A stretch of DNA of 54,251 nucleotides, taken from contig LXQK01000027.1 of the NCBI GenBank assembly GCA_001683905.1, positions 1-54,251 on the forward strand, in the 5' to 3' direction. The notes beneath the pieces were generated by a model. It ran no database searches. It saw only the letters and a program-made list of their open reading frames with translations, and was not told where the DNA came from. This stretch comes from Marivirga sp. ANT-B6 (GTDB taxonomy: Bacteria > Bacteroidota > Bacteroidia > Cytophagales > Cyclobacteriaceae). The position numbers were made by a program, and so were the translations under genes. Shown one piece after another: positions 53,944 to 54,251 of the stretch; within the stretch, counting starts at the first letter, position 1; the number at the start of each line of letters is the position of its first letter.

Positions 53944-54138
53944 CTAGGCAGACCTCAGAAGCTTTATCCCAGAGCCCATGAAAATACCTCCTAGTATAAA
54001 AGGAACAAAAGCACCGATAACAGTCACTTCAGTCCCAAAAAGCATACCTCCCCCCTGCATAATCGTGTAACAAGCCAACAACATAATTGCAACACCAGCA
54101 ATAGTGAGAACTGCGCCAAATATTTTTGTAATATCCAT
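53944..54138 (-). CDS. Small two-helix membrane protein
   Basis: A 64-residue protein with two membrane segments (about 5-27 and 38-60), glycine-rich (GGGMLFGTEVTVIGAFVPFILGGIFMGSGIKLL). No family recognised. Convergent with the TonB-domain gene. The 113 bases upstream to the window end are AT-rich and show no other gene. Confidence 0.65.
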   Translation of the reverse strand: MDITKIFGAVLTIAGVAIMLLACYTIMQGGGMLFGTEVTVIGAFVPFILGGIFMGSGIKLLRSA

Positions 54139-54251
54139 AAAGCTATAAATTTATTGTAATTTTAAAATTAAATTATTTGTCAATTTAATACCAAATAATT
54201 TAATTTTATTGTTTAAATATGATATATTGAAAATATAATGGATACTATAAT

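Overview
The window is a chromosomal stretch from a member of the Bacteroidota, most likely the Sphingobacteriales (Pedobacter/Sphingobacterium/Olivibacter-like). Three things point there. Several genes are preceded by the Bacteroidota -7 element TAnnTTTG and lack convincing Shine-Dalgarno sites. The protein set is typical of the group (ATP-type PEPCK, CtlX, Mpl, SpmA/SpmB fusion, Mrp A-G, MenC, zinc-less sirtuin, acyl-CoA-binding protein). Single-copy housekeeping genes are mixed with short lineage-specific genes. No rRNA, tRNA, CRISPR array, intact insertion sequence or prophage was found. The taxonomic call is inference from reading, not from a search.

Layout. 1-4.3 kb: 3' part of pckA, an M23 peptidase-like gene, and on the minus strand fahA, hisA and a small FHA gene. 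4.4-10 kb: valS with a short overlapping ORF, a strong terminator, a DUF2945 gene, a non-coding or repeat-like island, and a large pRiA4b/SEC-C protein. 10-16.3 kb, minus strand: etfB-etfA-bfn, terminator, nupC-hisF-hisIE-ctlX. 16.5-19.5 kb: a TPR gene, a zinc-type dehydrogenase, and the satD-DUF3307 pair with a three-fold repeated operator. 19.5-27.2 kb, minus strand: mrpA-G and dnaB, with two DnaA boxes between them. 27.4-35.7 kb, mostly plus strand: mpl, prohibitin, gltA, acyl-CoA-binding protein, DEAD-box helicase, rsmE, spmAB. 35.7-37.2 kb: a gene-poor stretch with two small lineage-specific genes. 37.3-41.5 kb, minus strand: sixA, arginase-family enzyme, tex. 41.6-47.4 kb: topA, a large sensor protein without output domain, sirtuin. 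47.4-54.2 kb: SDR and menC (minus), then yebC, ppa, queA, mscS, a TonB-domain protein (plus), and a small membrane protein.

Genes that work together: hisA/hisF/hisIE (histidine synthesis, split by about 8 kb); etfA/etfB (electron transfer from acyl-CoA dehydrogenases to the quinone pool) with acyl-CoA-binding protein; mrpA-G (multisubunit Na+/H+ antiporter); fahA and ctlX (amino-acid catabolism); mpl (murein recycling); dnaB and topA (DNA replication and topology).

The most interesting locus is satD-DUF3307 (18.0-19.54 kb). Its first protein reads as a divergent class III nucleotide-cyclase-like domain fused to a helix-turn-helix. Its second is a polytopic membrane protein with His/Asp motifs inside the membrane region. 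Upstream lie three copies of TATAAG-N8-CTTATA at an exact 29-bp period. This looks like a self-regulated nucleotide-signalling or nucleotide-sensing membrane module of unknown function.
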